Assembly: GCA_021811055.1 (NCBI GenBank)
Contig: JAJZPU010000003.1
Coordinates: 1 to 33,399 of the forward strand
DNA: 33,399 nt
Direction: 5' to 3'
Source of the DNA: a bacterium
GTDB lineage: Bacteria; Patescibacteriota; Minisyncoccia; UBA6257; GWB1-50-10
Positions 15,783 to 24,968 of the stretch are shown here, piece after piece (position 1 is the first letter of the stretch; every line of letters starts with the position of its first letter). Under the pieces are notes generated by a model. That model had not been told where the DNA came from. It saw nothing but the letters and a program-made list of their open reading frames with translations, and made no database searches. The translations under genes were made by a program, and so were the position numbers.

Positions 15783-17789
15783 ATGAAAAACACCCTTCGC
15801 CATACGGGATCTCTCCCCGCGCACGGGGTGTTTTTTATATGCGTAGCGGTACTGTCGTTTTCCTTTTTTTTCCTACTCGTACACGCGGAAGAAAAAACAT
15901 ATTCGTATAAGGATATTTACACGACATTTGAAATACGGCGGGATGCGACGGTGCGGGTGGAAGAGCGACAGACCTATTCATTCGATAGCGGCGAATTTCA
16001 CGAGGGGTGGAGGGATATTCCCCTGAATGGCGTTGATGCCATTACGGACATAACCGTCGTGGACGGTGCGACGGGACGAGAACTTTCGTTTTCCGGATCA
16101 AAACTCGATAAGACGAGTCCGGAAAGTTGGGATAGATATACCACATATAAAGAGAACGGAAGGCAGATCATCGAATGGTATTACAATCTCGAAAACGCGG
16201 AAATTCCGATCGAAAGGACGTGGATACTTTCCTACACCCTTCATGGAGCGCTGCAATTCGGAACGGCATACAACAGACTGTATTGGAACGTTTTTTCGGG
16301 ATACTCGGTTCCGGTGAATTCCGCTTCGGTGAGTGTCGTCCTTCCGCAAAAATACGAAACAGGGGACACGCAGGGATTTTTTTACCGGTCCGCCATCGAG
16401 GGGGCGCGTGAACTTTTATTTTCTCCGGAAATCGCGAGATACACATTCACGGAACAGATGTTTTCTCCGAATGAATCTTTTACGGTTGATGTGGCGTGGA
16501 AGAAGGGTGTGCCGGCGATGAGCGCGTATCTGTTGGATTTTTTGAAGATGAAGTTCGGGTATGTGTTCTCGATCATCCTGATTCTTGCCGCTTTCGTATT
16601 CATGGGTGGGCATTTCTATACGGAAAAGAAAAAAGAGAAACGGACTATTATTCCCGAATACGAACCGCCGAAAGACATCCCGCCGCTCTTTGCCGAACTC
16701 GTATTGAAAGAGTCTGTCACGCCGAAAGGATTTTCCGCGACGATCGTCGATCTTGCGGTCAGAGGATATATAAAGATCATTCAGGATGAAAAAGGGATAT
16801 GGAATCGCTTTCTCGATGTTGTGCAGTCAAAAAAGAAAACGATCGCGATTATCGTCCTCGTATGTGGCGCATTTTTGGCGACACTCATCGCCGGTTCGAG
16901 AAGTTTGGATCTTTTCTCCCCGATGCTCCTCGGAGTATTCGAATTTGTTTTTCTCATCTTCCTCGTGGTCATTATTCCCGCGATGTTTTCGACAAAAAAG
17001 AAGTCTTATACGTTGAAACTTCTGAAAAGAACCGAACACGATACGAACGTACAGGAATTCGAGAAAAAATATCTTGAAGAATTGTTCGGTGAGGGAGATA
17101 CGTTCTCGCTCGAAGAATTGAAAAAAGATACGACGCGACAGCGCGAATTCTCAAAAAAGATACAGGATATACAGGATGATGCGCTGAAAGAAATGGACGA
17201 CGATACGAAGGCATTCGTGGGTGGCGGTATCCAGAAAAAGAAATATTTCACCATTGTGATTGTTGGGGCTCTTTTTCTCTTCGGATTTTCGTGGTCTCTC
17301 GGATCGAAGATATTTTCATCGAATATGTCGCTGCAGTCCTTCATCGCGGGAGTTTCGCTTGTATCTATTGGGCTCGTGCTCTGGGGTTTTTTGAAATTCG
17401 AAGCACGACTTTCGGAACACGGGATCGTATTAAAACAAAAACTTCTCGGATTTAAGATGTTTCTCGGAGTCACGGAGAAAGACAGAATGAAAACATTGAC
17501 GCCGGATCTCTTTGAAAAATATCTTCCGTACGCAATGATTTTTGGTGTCGAGAAAAAATGGGCGCATGCGTTCGAGGGAATGCATCTGCCGCCGCCCGAG
17601 TGGGTCATGATGCCGTATGCGGTCGGTGCAGTGGACGGCGCGGTCGCGAACGCATTTTCTCCCTCCGCGTTCAGCACGAGTTTCTCTTCCGCGTTCACGA
17701 GTGCCGTTTCAAGCGCGGGTGCTTCGGGGGCTGCGGGCGGAGGAAGCGCGGGAGGGGGCGGAGGCGGTGGCGGAGGAGGCGCCAGCTAG
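15783..17789 (+). CDS. DUF2207 family predicted membrane protein with poly-Gly tail
   Basis: The 668-residue protein has an N-terminal signal or anchor (about 15-33, possible cleavage after VHA at 35). An extracytoplasmic beta-rich domain (36-245, EIRRDATVRVEERQTYSF) comes next, then membrane helices near 257-276, 353-371 and 381-400. A cytoplasmic stretch follows, with further helices near 487-505 and 518-537. The C-terminus is low-complexity Ser/Ala/Gly ending in a run of ten Gly. This layout, including the Gly-rich end, is typical of DUF2207 (YciQ-like) proteins. Function is unknown. Linkage to lemA (7 nt) and htpX suggests an envelope maintenance role. Confidence 0.88.
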   Translation: MKNTLRHTGSLPAHGVFFICVAVLSFSFFFLLVHAEEKTYSYKDIYTTFEIRRDATVRVEERQTYSFDSGEFHEGWRDIPLNGVDAITDITVVDGATGRELSFSGSKLDKTSPESWDRYTTYKENGRQIIEWYYNLENAEIPIERTWILSYTLHGALQFGTAYNRLYWNVFSGYSVPVNSASVSVVLPQKYETGDTQGFFYRSAIEGARELLFSPEIARYTFTEQMFSPNESFTVDVAWKKGVPAMSAYLLDFLKMKFGYVFSIILILAAFVFMGGHFYTEKKKEKRTIIPEYEPPKDIPPLFAELVLKESVTPKGFSATIVDLAVRGYIKIIQDEKGIWNRFLDVVQSKKKTIAIIVLVCGAFLATLIAGSRSLDLFSPMLLGVFEFVFLIFLVVIIPAMFSTKKKSYTLKLLKRTEHDTNVQEFEKKYLEELFGEGDTFSLEELKKDTTRQREFSKKIQDIQDDALKEMDDDTKAFVGGGIQKKKYFTIVIVGALFLFGFSWSLGSKIFSSNMSLQSFIAGVSLVSIGLVLWGFLKFEARLSEHGIVLKQKLLGFKMFLGVTEKDRMKTLTPDLFEKYLPYAMIFGVEKKWAHAFEGMHLPPPEWVMMPYAVGAVDGAVANAFSPSAFSTSFSSAFTSAVSSAGASGAAGGGSAGGGGGGGGGGAS

Positions 17790-17819
17790 TATAAAGCACA
17801 AAGTAGTAAGTATTAAGAC

Positions 17820-17848
17820 TTGATACAAAATGTGCGATACTGAATACT
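17820..17848 (+). promoter_or_regulatory. Possible htpX promoter in an AT-rich repeat stretch
   Basis: TTGATA (17820-17825), a 17-nt spacer and AATACT (17843-17848) precede the htpX ATG by 25 nt. The surrounding sequence repeats ACTAAATAC twice, so several overlapping -10-like hexamers (for example TATACT 17857-17862) exist and the exact start is uncertain. Confidence 0.35.
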
Positions 17849-17873
17849 AAATACCATATACTAAATACTAATA

Positions 17874-18779
17874 ATGGCAACGATATATACGCATCAAAGT
17901 TCGAACACGCGGAAAACCTGGTTTCTTTTCAGCGTCTTTTTTGTTGTTGTGATCGGATTAGGGTGGTTTTTTTCGCGGGTATACGGGAATGTGAACATCC
18001 TGGTTTTTGCGGTGATCTTCTCTTCAGTGATGAGTTTCGTAAGTTACTGGTATTCCGATACGATCGTGCTCCGGATGGCGAAAGCGGTGCCTGTCGATAA
18101 AAATAAGGAACCGGTACTCTGGAATATCGTCGAGAATCTTTCGATCACAGCGGGGCTTCCGATGCCGAAAGTGTACATTATGTACGAAAATGCTCCGAAC
18201 GCGTTCGCGACAGGGCGGAATCCGGAACATGGTGTTGTGGCGGTGACAACGGGTCTCCTTGAGCGGCTGAACAAGAACGAACTCGAAGGTGTCATCGCGC
18301 ACGAGCTGTCGCATATCGGCAACAAGGATACTTTTATCGCGACCGCCGTCGTCATTCTTGTCGGATTTATTTCCCTCATCTCCGATTTCTTTTTGAGAAG
18401 CACGTTTTTCGGAGGACGTGACCGCGAGGAGGGTGGAGGACAAGTACAAACGGTGCTTATGCTCGTGGGAATCGTCCTCGCGATACTTGCACCGATTGCG
18501 GCGACGCTTATGCAACTCGCGATCTCGCGAAAACGGGAATTTCTCGCCGACGCATCGGGAGCGCTTCTTACGCGATATCCGGAGGGACTGGCAAGCGCGC
18601 TTCTGAAAATTTCCGGAGATCCGACAAAACTTCGGACGGCGAACAACACCACCTCGCATCTCTGGTTCGATGATCCGCTCGACAAGCCGGGAGAACGCAC
18701 CTCATGGCTTCATAGACTCTTCATGACACATCCTCCCATAGAAGAACGCGTGAGTGCTCTGAAGGAAATGGCACGATGA
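17874..18779 (+). CDS. htpX: HtpX-type M48 membrane zinc metallopeptidase
   Basis: The 301-residue integral membrane protease has the zinc motif HELSH at 143-147 and a third ligand Glu in SRKREFLAD (E222). Membrane helices lie near 16-35, 42-60, 155-175 and 195-215. PNAFATGRNPEHGVVAVTTGLLE is the typical sequence just before the active site. HtpX degrades misfolded membrane proteins from the cytoplasmic side. It stands 84 nt after the DUF2207 gene, and the lemA-DUF2207-htpX trio suggests a joint membrane quality-control function. Length is close to E. coli HtpX (293). Confidence 0.94.
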   Translation: MATIYTHQSSNTRKTWFLFSVFFVVVIGLGWFFSRVYGNVNILVFAVIFSSVMSFVSYWYSDTIVLRMAKAVPVDKNKEPVLWNIVENLSITAGLPMPKVYIMYENAPNAFATGRNPEHGVVAVTTGLLERLNKNELEGVIAHELSHIGNKDTFIATAVVILVGFISLISDFFLRSTFFGGRDREEGGGQVQTVLMLVGIVLAILAPIAATLMQLAISRKREFLADASGALLTRYPEGLASALLKISGDPTKLRTANNTTSHLWFDDPLDKPGERTSWLHRLFMTHPPIEERVSALKEMAR

Positions 18780-18850
18780 AGGGAGAACGCATGTGAAAGA
18801 AACGGGAAGGAATCATCGTATTATAGTGTAACAGTACGCATACTTACTAT

Positions 18851-20641
18851 ATGAAAAAGGTTTTTAAAAAACTGTGGGGCTCCATCGTCGCTCATAAGAT
18901 AAGATCGGGACTCTTGATTCTCATTGTCTTTGGAGGCGGTTATTTCGTGCATGGAAAACTGTTTCCGACCGTTGAACCGACAAAATACGTGTTTGCCGCC
19001 GTGGAACGTGGCGACGTTATCGTTTCGGTGACGGGAAGCGGGCAGGTGTCGTCTTCCGACGAGATAACCATAAAACCGAAAACATCGGGCGACATCACGT
19101 GGATAGGGATAAAAAACGGACAGGAAGTGAAAACGGGAGAGACACTCTTTTCGATCGACAGTACCGATATGAGAAAAAGCATCGCCGATGCCGAAGTGTC
19201 GCTTGAAGAGGCGAGATTGAATCTCGAAAAGAGCACACAGCAGGCGCCGATCGATTATCAAAAAAAACTCCGGTCGCTTGAGAACGCGAAAGAGGATCTT
19301 TCAAAGGAATATGTGAATACGTCGAATGCGATATCGGACGCGTATCTTAAAATGCCGGCGATCATGACGAATCTCGAGAATATTCTCTATGGGACCGACA
19401 TCGGGAAAAGCACGGGACAGTGGAATGTAAGCACCTATAAGGATCTTTTCAGCCGGGAAGTGAACAGGGACACCGTTTCTTCTTTTTCCGATGTTGCGGA
19501 AAAGGAGTATAAAGACGCACGGGCGCTCTACGATGCCGCGTTCGCGAAATTCAAAACATTCACCAAGGATTCTTCGGAAGCGGACACGGAGACGTTTCTT
19601 GAAGAGACGATGGAAATGGCGGATGCCGTCGCGCGTGCCGCGAAAAGCGAAAAGAACCTCATCGATACCGTCGACGATATCGCCGAACAGGAAAAAGTGA
19701 CGTTAAATTCATATATCACGACGGCGCAAACAAATCTCAACGCGAATATCACGAGCATGAACAGTACGGTGAGCGCTCTCATTTCACAAAAAGCAGCATT
19801 GAAGAACGCGAAGGATTCCGTTCTCGATATCGAGCACGACATCGCAATACTTGAAATAAACAATCCGACCGGCGGAAATCCGATCGATCTTCAGGTGCAA
19901 AAGAACAATATCAAGAAGCAGGAATCGGATCTCGCCGATCTGAGAAAAAAACTTGTCGACTACACGGTATACGCGCCATTCTCCGGTATTATAACGACCG
20001 TCGATGTGAAAAAGGACGATTCCGTATCGACCGGCACGTCTCTTGCGACGCTTATTACGAAGCAGAAGATCGCGAAAATATCATTGAATGAGGTGGACGC
20101 GGCGAAGGTGAAATTGGGACAGAAGGCGATGCTCTCCTTCGATGCCGTCGATGGGCTTTCGGCCGCGGGAGAAGTGATAGAGATCGATACGGTGGGAACC
20201 GTTTCCCAGGGGGTCGTCACCTACAACGTGAAGATCGGATTGGATTCTTCGGATGACGGGATAAAATCCGGCATGAGCGTGAGCGCGTCCATCATCACCG
20301 ATATTCGTCAGAATGTGGTTATGGTGCCGAATGGAGCGATAAAAACGCAAAATAATTTGAATTATGTGGAAATAGCGAACGGAGTCTCGAACGCAACGAC
20401 AACATCACAAGGGGTGGTGCTCCAATCACTTCCGGAAGCGCGCGCGGTGGAGGTTGGTCTTTCGAATGATTCGATGACGGAAATAGTAAGCGGGGTCACG
20501 GAAGGAGAATATGTCGTGACAAAAACGATACTTTCCACCACGGGCACGCAAACGACGGCTCCGTCGCTCCTGCAGTCTGTCGGTGGCGCGCGTGCCACGG
20601 GAAACACAAGAAGCACGGGGGGAATACAGATCCCTCGGTAA
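18851..20641 (+). CDS. MacA/HlyD-type efflux adaptor, exporter 2
   Basis: The 596-residue adaptor has a membrane anchor at about 19-34 and the first lipoyl half near 78-102 (SGDITWIGIKNGQEVKTGE). A very long helical region (about 106-370) is interrupted by a section with SDAYLKMPAIMTNLENILYG and STYKDLFSREVN. The second lipoyl half is VYAPFSGIITTVDVKKDDSV. A beta-barrel and a membrane-proximal domain follow, with a disordered Ser/Thr/Gly-rich tail. The helical interruption resembles the one in exporter 1's adaptor (DAYAKADDAV, STYKSSIYTG), so the two probably share an origin. The ATPase starts 6 nt after its stop. Confidence 0.85.
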   Translation: MKKVFKKLWGSIVAHKIRSGLLILIVFGGGYFVHGKLFPTVEPTKYVFAAVERGDVIVSVTGSGQVSSSDEITIKPKTSGDITWIGIKNGQEVKTGETLFSIDSTDMRKSIADAEVSLEEARLNLEKSTQQAPIDYQKKLRSLENAKEDLSKEYVNTSNAISDAYLKMPAIMTNLENILYGTDIGKSTGQWNVSTYKDLFSREVNRDTVSSFSDVAEKEYKDARALYDAAFAKFKTFTKDSSEADTETFLEETMEMADAVARAAKSEKNLIDTVDDIAEQEKVTLNSYITTAQTNLNANITSMNSTVSALISQKAALKNAKDSVLDIEHDIAILEINNPTGGNPIDLQVQKNNIKKQESDLADLRKKLVDYTVYAPFSGIITTVDVKKDDSVSTGTSLATLITKQKIAKISLNEVDAAKVKLGQKAMLSFDAVDGLSAAGEVIEIDTVGTVSQGVVTYNVKIGLDSSDDGIKSGMSVSASIITDIRQNVVMVPNGAIKTQNNLNYVEIANGVSNATTTSQGVVLQSLPEARAVEVGLSNDSMTEIVSGVTEGEYVVTKTILSTTGTQTTAPSLLQSVGGARATGNTRSTGGIQIPR

Positions 20642-20647
20642 GGGTAC

Positions 20648-21364
20648 ATGATAGAAATAAAAAATGTATCGAAAATTTATAAAACAGGCGAGGTTGCATT
20701 CGAGGCACTCCGCGGTGTAAGTTTTTCCATCAAGGATGGAGAGTTTGTCGCGATCATGGGTCCTTCGGGATCCGGAAAATCGACACTCATGCACATCTTG
20801 GGAGCGCTCGACACGCCGACAAAGGGTACCTATTTTCTCGACGGAAAGGATGTCTCAAAATTCAGCGATGATGCGCTCGCGGATATCCGGAGAGATAAAA
20901 TAGGATTCGTGTTCCAGGCATTCAATCTTTTGCCACGCACCACCGTCTTGAGGAATGTGATGTTGCCGCTCGTGTACGCGGAAATAGACAAAGAAACAAG
21001 AAAAAAGAGAGCTGAAGCAGCGCTTCGTGCCGCGGGACTTGATGAGGAACATTTCGTTCATCTTTCGAATCAGCTTTCGGGAGGGCAAATCCAACGTGTT
21101 GCGATCGCGCGGGCGCTTGTGAACGATCCGACGCTCATTCTTGCCGACGAACCGACGGGAAATCTCGATACGAAAACAGGAGAGATCGTGCTCGGCACAT
21201 TTCAGAGATTGAATGTGGAACACGGAAGGACCATTGTCCTCATTACGCACGAACACGACGTCGCGGAACACGCCGAACGCATCATTTCGATACGCGACGG
21301 AGAAATAGTCGAAGACAGCAGGAGTCACAAACGACGGATAATGCACCACCATGAAATTCGCTGA
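20648..21364 (+). CDS. ABC transporter ATP-binding protein, MacB/LolD type, exporter 2
   Basis: The 238-residue ATPase has Walker [10 protein letters not shown] at 38-46, Q-loop Q90 in [12 protein letters not shown], signature LSGGQ at 143-147, Walker [13 protein letters not shown] with catalytic E168, and switch His H201. It is close in sequence to the exporter 1 ATPase and belongs to the MacB/LolD group. Its last 14 nt overlap the permease gene in another frame, a sign of coupled translation. Cytoplasmic face of the membrane. Confidence 0.93.
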   Translation: MIEIKNVSKIYKTGEVAFEALRGVSFSIKDGEFVAIMGPSGSGKSTLMHILGALDTPTKGTYFLDGKDVSKFSDDALADIRRDKIGFVFQAFNLLPRTTVLRNVMLPLVYAEIDKETRKKRAEAALRAAGLDEEHFVHLSNQLSGGQIQRVAIARALVNDPTLILADEPTGNLDTKTGEIVLGTFQRLNVEHGRTIVLITHEHDVAEHAERIISIRDGEIVEDSRSHKRRIMHHHEIR

Positions 21365-22577
21365 TCTATCGGAAGAAACATATTTTGCTTTGTCGGCGAA
21401 CAAAGTCCGCTCAGGACTCACTATGCTTGGTATTGTTATCGGCATCGGTTCCGTTATCGCCATGGTGTCGATCGGGCAGGGAGCACAAGGGTCCATCACC
21501 GCGAACATCGAATCGTTGGGATCCAATCTTCTCATTGTGCGGCCGGGTGCGCAGCGTGGTGTCGGCATGCAGGTGAGTTCGGGAAGGGGATCCGCGCAAA
21601 CACTCACGCAGGATGATGCGACTGCGATAAAGGGAACCGTATCGGGCGTAGCCGCCATTGCTCCCGAGGTATCGGGACGATATCAGATAGTGGGAAAGGG
21701 AACGAATACGAATACATCGGTGACCGGCACGACGCCGGACTACACCTCCGTGAGAAACATGGAAGTGGAAGAGGGTTCCTTTATCACCGAGCAGAACATA
21801 AAAAGCCTCTCGAAAGTTGTGGTATTGGGGCCGACGGTGAGGGACGATCTTTTCGGTGAGAACGCGACAAATGTCGTGGGACAGACATTACGCATTAAGG
21901 GAATGGAATTCAAGGTTGTGGGGATCACAAAATCGAAGGGAGGATCGGGATTCGGAAGTCAGGACGATATGGTCTTCGTGCCTCTCACGAGCGCCCAGAA
22001 ATTCCTTGTCGGCAATGAATATCTTTCGACGATAAACATTCAGGCGGAGAGTTCGGAAATAATGACGCAGATACAGGCGGACGTGACGAGTCTGCTTCTC
22101 GAACGGCACCGCATATCGAATCCGGACCTCGCCGATTTCAACGTTATGAACCAGTCGGACATCATCGCGAGTGCGTCGAGCATCACTGATACGCTCACCA
22201 TGCTGCTCGCGGCAATCGCGGGGATATCACTCCTTGTGGGTGGCATCGGCATCATGAACATGATGCTCACGACCGTGACGGAACGGACGCGGGAGATAGG
22301 ACTCCGCAAAGCGATCGGAGCGAAAAGAAAAGATATCAATCTCCAGTTCCTTTCCGAAGCGATCATGCTCACATTCGGCGGCGGGATCATCGGCGTTCTT
22401 CTCGGCTGGCTCATTTCCTTCGGATTTTCGTATTTCAATATCATACAGACACAGATGTCCGGGACTTCCGTAGTTCTCGCGTTCGGCGTTTCGGCACTCA
22501 TCGGCATCGTATTCGGATATTATCCGGCAAGCCGCGCCGCGAATCTTAACCCGATCGAGGCGTTGCGCTATGAATAA
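21351..22577 (+). CDS. ABC transporter permease, MacB/FtsX family, exporter 2
   Basis: This 408-residue permease has a first helix near 23-42 (GLTMLGIVIGIGSVIAMVS) and a MacB_PCD extracytoplasmic domain. Three C-terminal FtsX helices follow, with VGGIGIMNMMLTTVTERTRE, IGLRKAIGAKR and the ending PASRAANLNPIEALRYE. Only one permease exists in this operon, so it should homodimerise, unlike exporter 1. It overlaps the ATPase gene by 14 nt and is followed 55 nt later by a small DUF5666-like gene. Confidence 0.92.
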   Translation: MKFADLSEETYFALSANKVRSGLTMLGIVIGIGSVIAMVSIGQGAQGSITANIESLGSNLLIVRPGAQRGVGMQVSSGRGSAQTLTQDDATAIKGTVSGVAAIAPEVSGRYQIVGKGTNTNTSVTGTTPDYTSVRNMEVEEGSFITEQNIKSLSKVVVLGPTVRDDLFGENATNVVGQTLRIKGMEFKVVGITKSKGGSGFGSQDDMVFVPLTSAQKFLVGNEYLSTINIQAESSEIMTQIQADVTSLLLERHRISNPDLADFNVMNQSDIIASASSITDTLTMLLAAIAGISLLVGGIGIMNMMLTTVTERTREIGLRKAIGAKRKDINLQFLSEAIMLTFGGGIIGVLLGWLISFGFSYFNIIQTQMSGTSVVLAFGVSALIGIVFGYYPASRAANLNPIEALRYE

Positions 22578-22632
22578 AAAAAGAAACAGGAAATAAAGAA
22601 CAAAAGGTCAAAAAATAAAATATGAAAAGTAA

Positions 22633-23070
22633 ATGAAAAATAAAAAAATACAGCTCGTAGTGATCATCGTTATTTCATTTGTTGTGGGATTCGCTGGCGG
22701 CATGCTCGTAAATGGTGGGAGTAAAAATACGCAACAGTCCGCATACCAGATGAACGGAGCTGGATTCGGGCGGGGAATGGCGGGAACCGACACACAAGCA
22801 CGCGGGTTTCAGAGAGGCGGAGGGATGATAAGCGGAGAGGTGACCGCGAAGGATGCGACAAGCATTACGGTGAAGATCCCGAGCGGAGGATCGAAGATTG
22901 TGTTTTTCTCCGCTTCGACAACCATCACGAAGTCGACCGAAGGACTCTCCGATGATATAGTAATAGGAGCGCCGGTAACGATCGCGGGAACGCAAAATTC
23001 CGACGGAAGTGTTTCGGCGCAATTGATCCAGTTGCGTTCGGGAGTTCGCATGATACAACCGGGACAATAG
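22633..23070 (+). CDS. Small anchored DUF5666-like protein linked to exporter 2
   Basis: The 145-residue protein has an N-terminal membrane helix (7-26). A Gly/Arg/Gln-rich linker follows (about 42-65, GFGRGMAG, GFQRGGG). The beta-rich C-terminal domain begins SGEVTAKDATSITVKI and ends SDGSVSAQLIQLRSG, in the style of DUF5666 (an OB-like fold). It would be displayed outside the membrane. Position after the adaptor-ATPase-permease genes and before a strong terminator suggests it belongs to the exporter operon, perhaps as an accessory or substrate-side protein. A short ATG frame at 22622 ends after three codons. The function is unknown. Confidence 0.65.
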   Translation: MKNKKIQLVVIIVISFVVGFAGGMLVNGGSKNTQQSAYQMNGAGFGRGMAGTDTQARGFQRGGGMISGEVTAKDATSITVKIPSGGSKIVFFSASTTITKSTEGLSDDIVIGAPVTIAGTQNSDGSVSAQLIQLRSGVRMIQPGQ

Positions 23071-23091
23071 TGTAGAAAAATGGGTATATAT

Positions 23092-23120
23092 AAAAAATCC
23101 GCTGTGAGGGCGGATTTTTT
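23092..23120. terminator. Bidirectional intrinsic terminator
   Basis: An 11-bp perfect stem AAAAAATCCGC / GCGGATTTTTT closes a 7-nt loop. The A-run on the left and T-run on the right give a U-tract in both directions. It ends the exporter 2 operon (plus) and the cytidine deaminase operon (minus). Confidence 0.9.
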
Positions 23121-23128
23121 GTCTTTGT

Positions 23129-23587
23129 TTATTTCGTGTCGCCGCTTCCGATATAGGGAAAGGGAAGCAATTCATTAAGTGATGTTTTTACTATCTCGTC
23201 TTTCTTTGTATTCGAGCAGAGTATCTGAATATCGCTCCCTCCGATCTTTACGAATTCTTCTATGAATTGGCGGCAAGTACCGCACGGCATTATCGGTTTT
23301 TCAATATCACCGTCTCCGTCGATTCCTATGATAGCCATGGAGTGGATATTCCTTTCTCCTTGAGAACTTGCAATGGAAAGTGTGACGCGTTCCGCGCATA
23401 TATTTGCGGAAGATGAGGAAATACACATGTTCGATCCGCTTATGATTTTTCCCGCTACGGTGCGCACTGCGGCACCGACGCGTGTCTTGCTGTTGTAGGG
23501 ATTATAGGCATACTGAAGGGCCTTTTCCGCCTCTCCGAGCAATGCCTTTTCCTCCTCATTCAGTCCGTTGAAATTTGTTGTGAGCAT
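23129..23587 (-). CDS. cdd: Cytidine deaminase
   Basis: The 152-residue enzyme hydrolyses cytidine and deoxycytidine to uridine forms. The zinc site is C64 in CAERV with proton-shuttling E66, plus PCGTCRQ with C102 and C105, as in tetrameric homologues. YNPYNSKTRVGAAV and NICAERVTLSIASSQG are family-typical. A longer in-frame start (ATG 23668) would overlap the upstream aminotransferase gene by more than 70 nt, so ATG 23587 is preferred. It lies 7 nt after that gene's stop, and it is the last gene of the three-gene minus-strand operon. Confidence 0.9.
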   Translation of the reverse strand: MLTTNFNGLNEEEKALLGEAEKALQYAYNPYNSKTRVGAAVRTVAGKIISGSNMCISSSSANICAERVTLSIASSQGERNIHSMAIIGIDGDGDIEKPIMPCGTCRQFIEEFVKIGGSDIQILCSNTKKDEIVKTSLNELLPFPYIGSGDTK

Positions 23588-23594
23588 ACAAATA

Positions 23595-24434
23595 TTATAC
23601 CACCGCTTTTTCGATATAGTTCCGATATATCTCCATAAGGCGTTTTGTTTCTTCTCCCACCCGCCCATTCCCGATCGTTACGTCGTCAATCATGACGACG
23701 GGGACGATATCGCGAGTTGTCGAAGTGATGAAGGCTTCCGAGAGTTCTTGAAGCTCCGAAACGGCAATGGGACGCTCGACGACTCTGTAGCCACGTTTTT
23801 TCGCAAGCCGTATGACAAGATTTCTCCGTGTGCCGATTAAAACATCCTCTTTCGGGGTAATGAGTGTCTTGTTTTTAATGCCGAAAAAATTAAACGTGGT
23901 GCCTTCGAATATGTATCCCTTGAATTTATAGAGGATCTCGAACATGCCTTTTTTCTTTTTTTCGGGGAAAAGCGTGAGCATGCGGAGATAGTTCGTTGAT
24001 TTCGCTTCCGGAAATTCACGCATGTATTCCGCGGTCATGAGCGCGACGCCGTTCTCATATACCGTCTTCGGATAGCTTGGGAGTTCTTTCGCGGTGATGA
24101 AGAAGGTCGGAGTGCGAAGATCATAGTCGACGCCATTCAGACTCGCGCCGCCCGTAAGGACGATGCGAATGCCGGCGTCTTGTATCTTGTTTTTCCGGGC
24201 AAGTGTTTCGATGATCTTCCGTATCTCCTTTCTTTTTATTGGAATTCTCATCTTCAAAATACGCGCCGTGCGCTCGAAACGCTTCATGTGCTCGTCGAAA
24301 AGAAAGGGGACACCGTTATAGGTGCGGAGATAATCGAACGCGCCGAATCCCCGTATGACCCCGAGATCATTCACCCCGACCGCCGCCTTCTCCGTCGGGA
24401 CGATTTTTCCGTTGATATAGCAATAATTTTTCAT
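23595..24434 (-). CDS. PLP-dependent class IV aminotransferase (branched-chain/D-amino acid type)
   Basis: The 279-residue protein has the fold-type IV PLP enzyme plan. The start YCYINGKIVPTEKAAVGVNDLGVIRGFGAFDYLRTYNG precedes FDEHMKRFERTARIL. The catalytic Lys is K145 in EAKSTNYL. FEGTTFNFFG (176-185) supplies the PLP-binding Glu E177. The ending FITSTTRDIVPVVMID is also typical. The family includes IlvE, D-alanine transaminase and aminodeoxychorismate lyase. The sequence alone does not settle which. It starts one base before the Nudix gene's stop region ends, so the two genes abut. Confidence 0.85.
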   Translation of the reverse strand: MKNYCYINGKIVPTEKAAVGVNDLGVIRGFGAFDYLRTYNGVPFLFDEHMKRFERTARILKMRIPIKRKEIRKIIETLARKNKIQDAGIRIVLTGGASLNGVDYDLRTPTFFITAKELPSYPKTVYENGVALMTAEYMREFPEAKSTNYLRMLTLFPEKKKKGMFEILYKFKGYIFEGTTFNFFGIKNKTLITPKEDVLIGTRRNLVIRLAKKRGYRVVERPIAVSELQELSEAFITSTTRDIVPVVMIDDVTIGNGRVGEETKRLMEIYRNYIEKAVV

Positions 24435-24866
24435 TTATATATTATTTTCCCGTATCGATCCGAATATCTTTTCAATCTTTCGTTTTGTAAGATCACTCAT
24501 CGGATTCAATGTCGCCGCGGTGCGCTCGTCGAGCCACAGGGAAGAATCGTGCTCGTCAGGGTTCAGTTTTATTTCTCCGCCCTTCTCGGGAACGCAAAGA
24601 TAGGTTACTTCGACGGCCTTCATATTCGGTCTGTCCTCCCGAGTGAACTCCTCGACGTCTATCGGTCGCACAATAGTGACCAAGAGTCCCGTTTCTTCCA
24701 GCACCTCTCTTTTCACGGCATCCTCGATTGACGCGTCGCTTTCTTCGTATTTGCCGCCTACGATCGTCCAATAGCCCGACAGGAACTTTTCTCCGGACGA
24801 CCGCCGCAAGACGAGGAGCTTATTTTGATCGACAATGGCGGCACTCGCCATTATTTTTATCTCCAT
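24435..24866 (-). CDS. Nudix hydrolase
   Basis: The 143-residue protein carries a Nudix box at about 37-61 (GGKYEES ... REVLEETGL). It keeps the REVxEExG core that binds Mg, but has one extra residue between GGK and REV compared with the usual spacing. Nudix enzymes hydrolyse nucleoside diphosphates linked to another group, often damaged dNTPs. The neighbours (an aminotransferase and cytidine deaminase) hint at nucleotide clean-up, but the substrate is not determinable. It heads the minus-strand operon. A weak promoter (TTGTAA, 18 nt, TAAAAT) may lie just upstream. Confidence 0.88.
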   Translation of the reverse strand: MEIKIMASAAIVDQNKLLVLRRSSGEKFLSGYWTIVGGKYEESDASIEDAVKREVLEETGLLVTIVRPIDVEEFTREDRPNMKAVEVTYLCVPEKGGEIKLNPDEHDSSLWLDERTAATLNPMSDLTKRKIEKIFGSIRENNI

Positions 24867-24943
24867 TTTTATAATTGAATTTTACCTTTTTTCCCCGTGT
24901 ATTTACAAATGGATTTTGAAAATCACTCCCACACCCAAAACAG

Positions 24944-24968
24944 AACACCGCGCATACGCGGTGTTTTT
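24944..24968 (+). terminator. Intrinsic-terminator-like hairpin upstream of the Nudix operon
   Basis: A 9-bp stem AACACCGCG / CGCGGTGTT with loop CATA is followed by TTTT on the plus strand. No plus-strand gene lies just upstream, so it may instead act on the minus strand (where a poorer tail TCTGTTTTG follows) and separate the small antitoxin-like gene from the Nudix operon. Confidence 0.55.
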
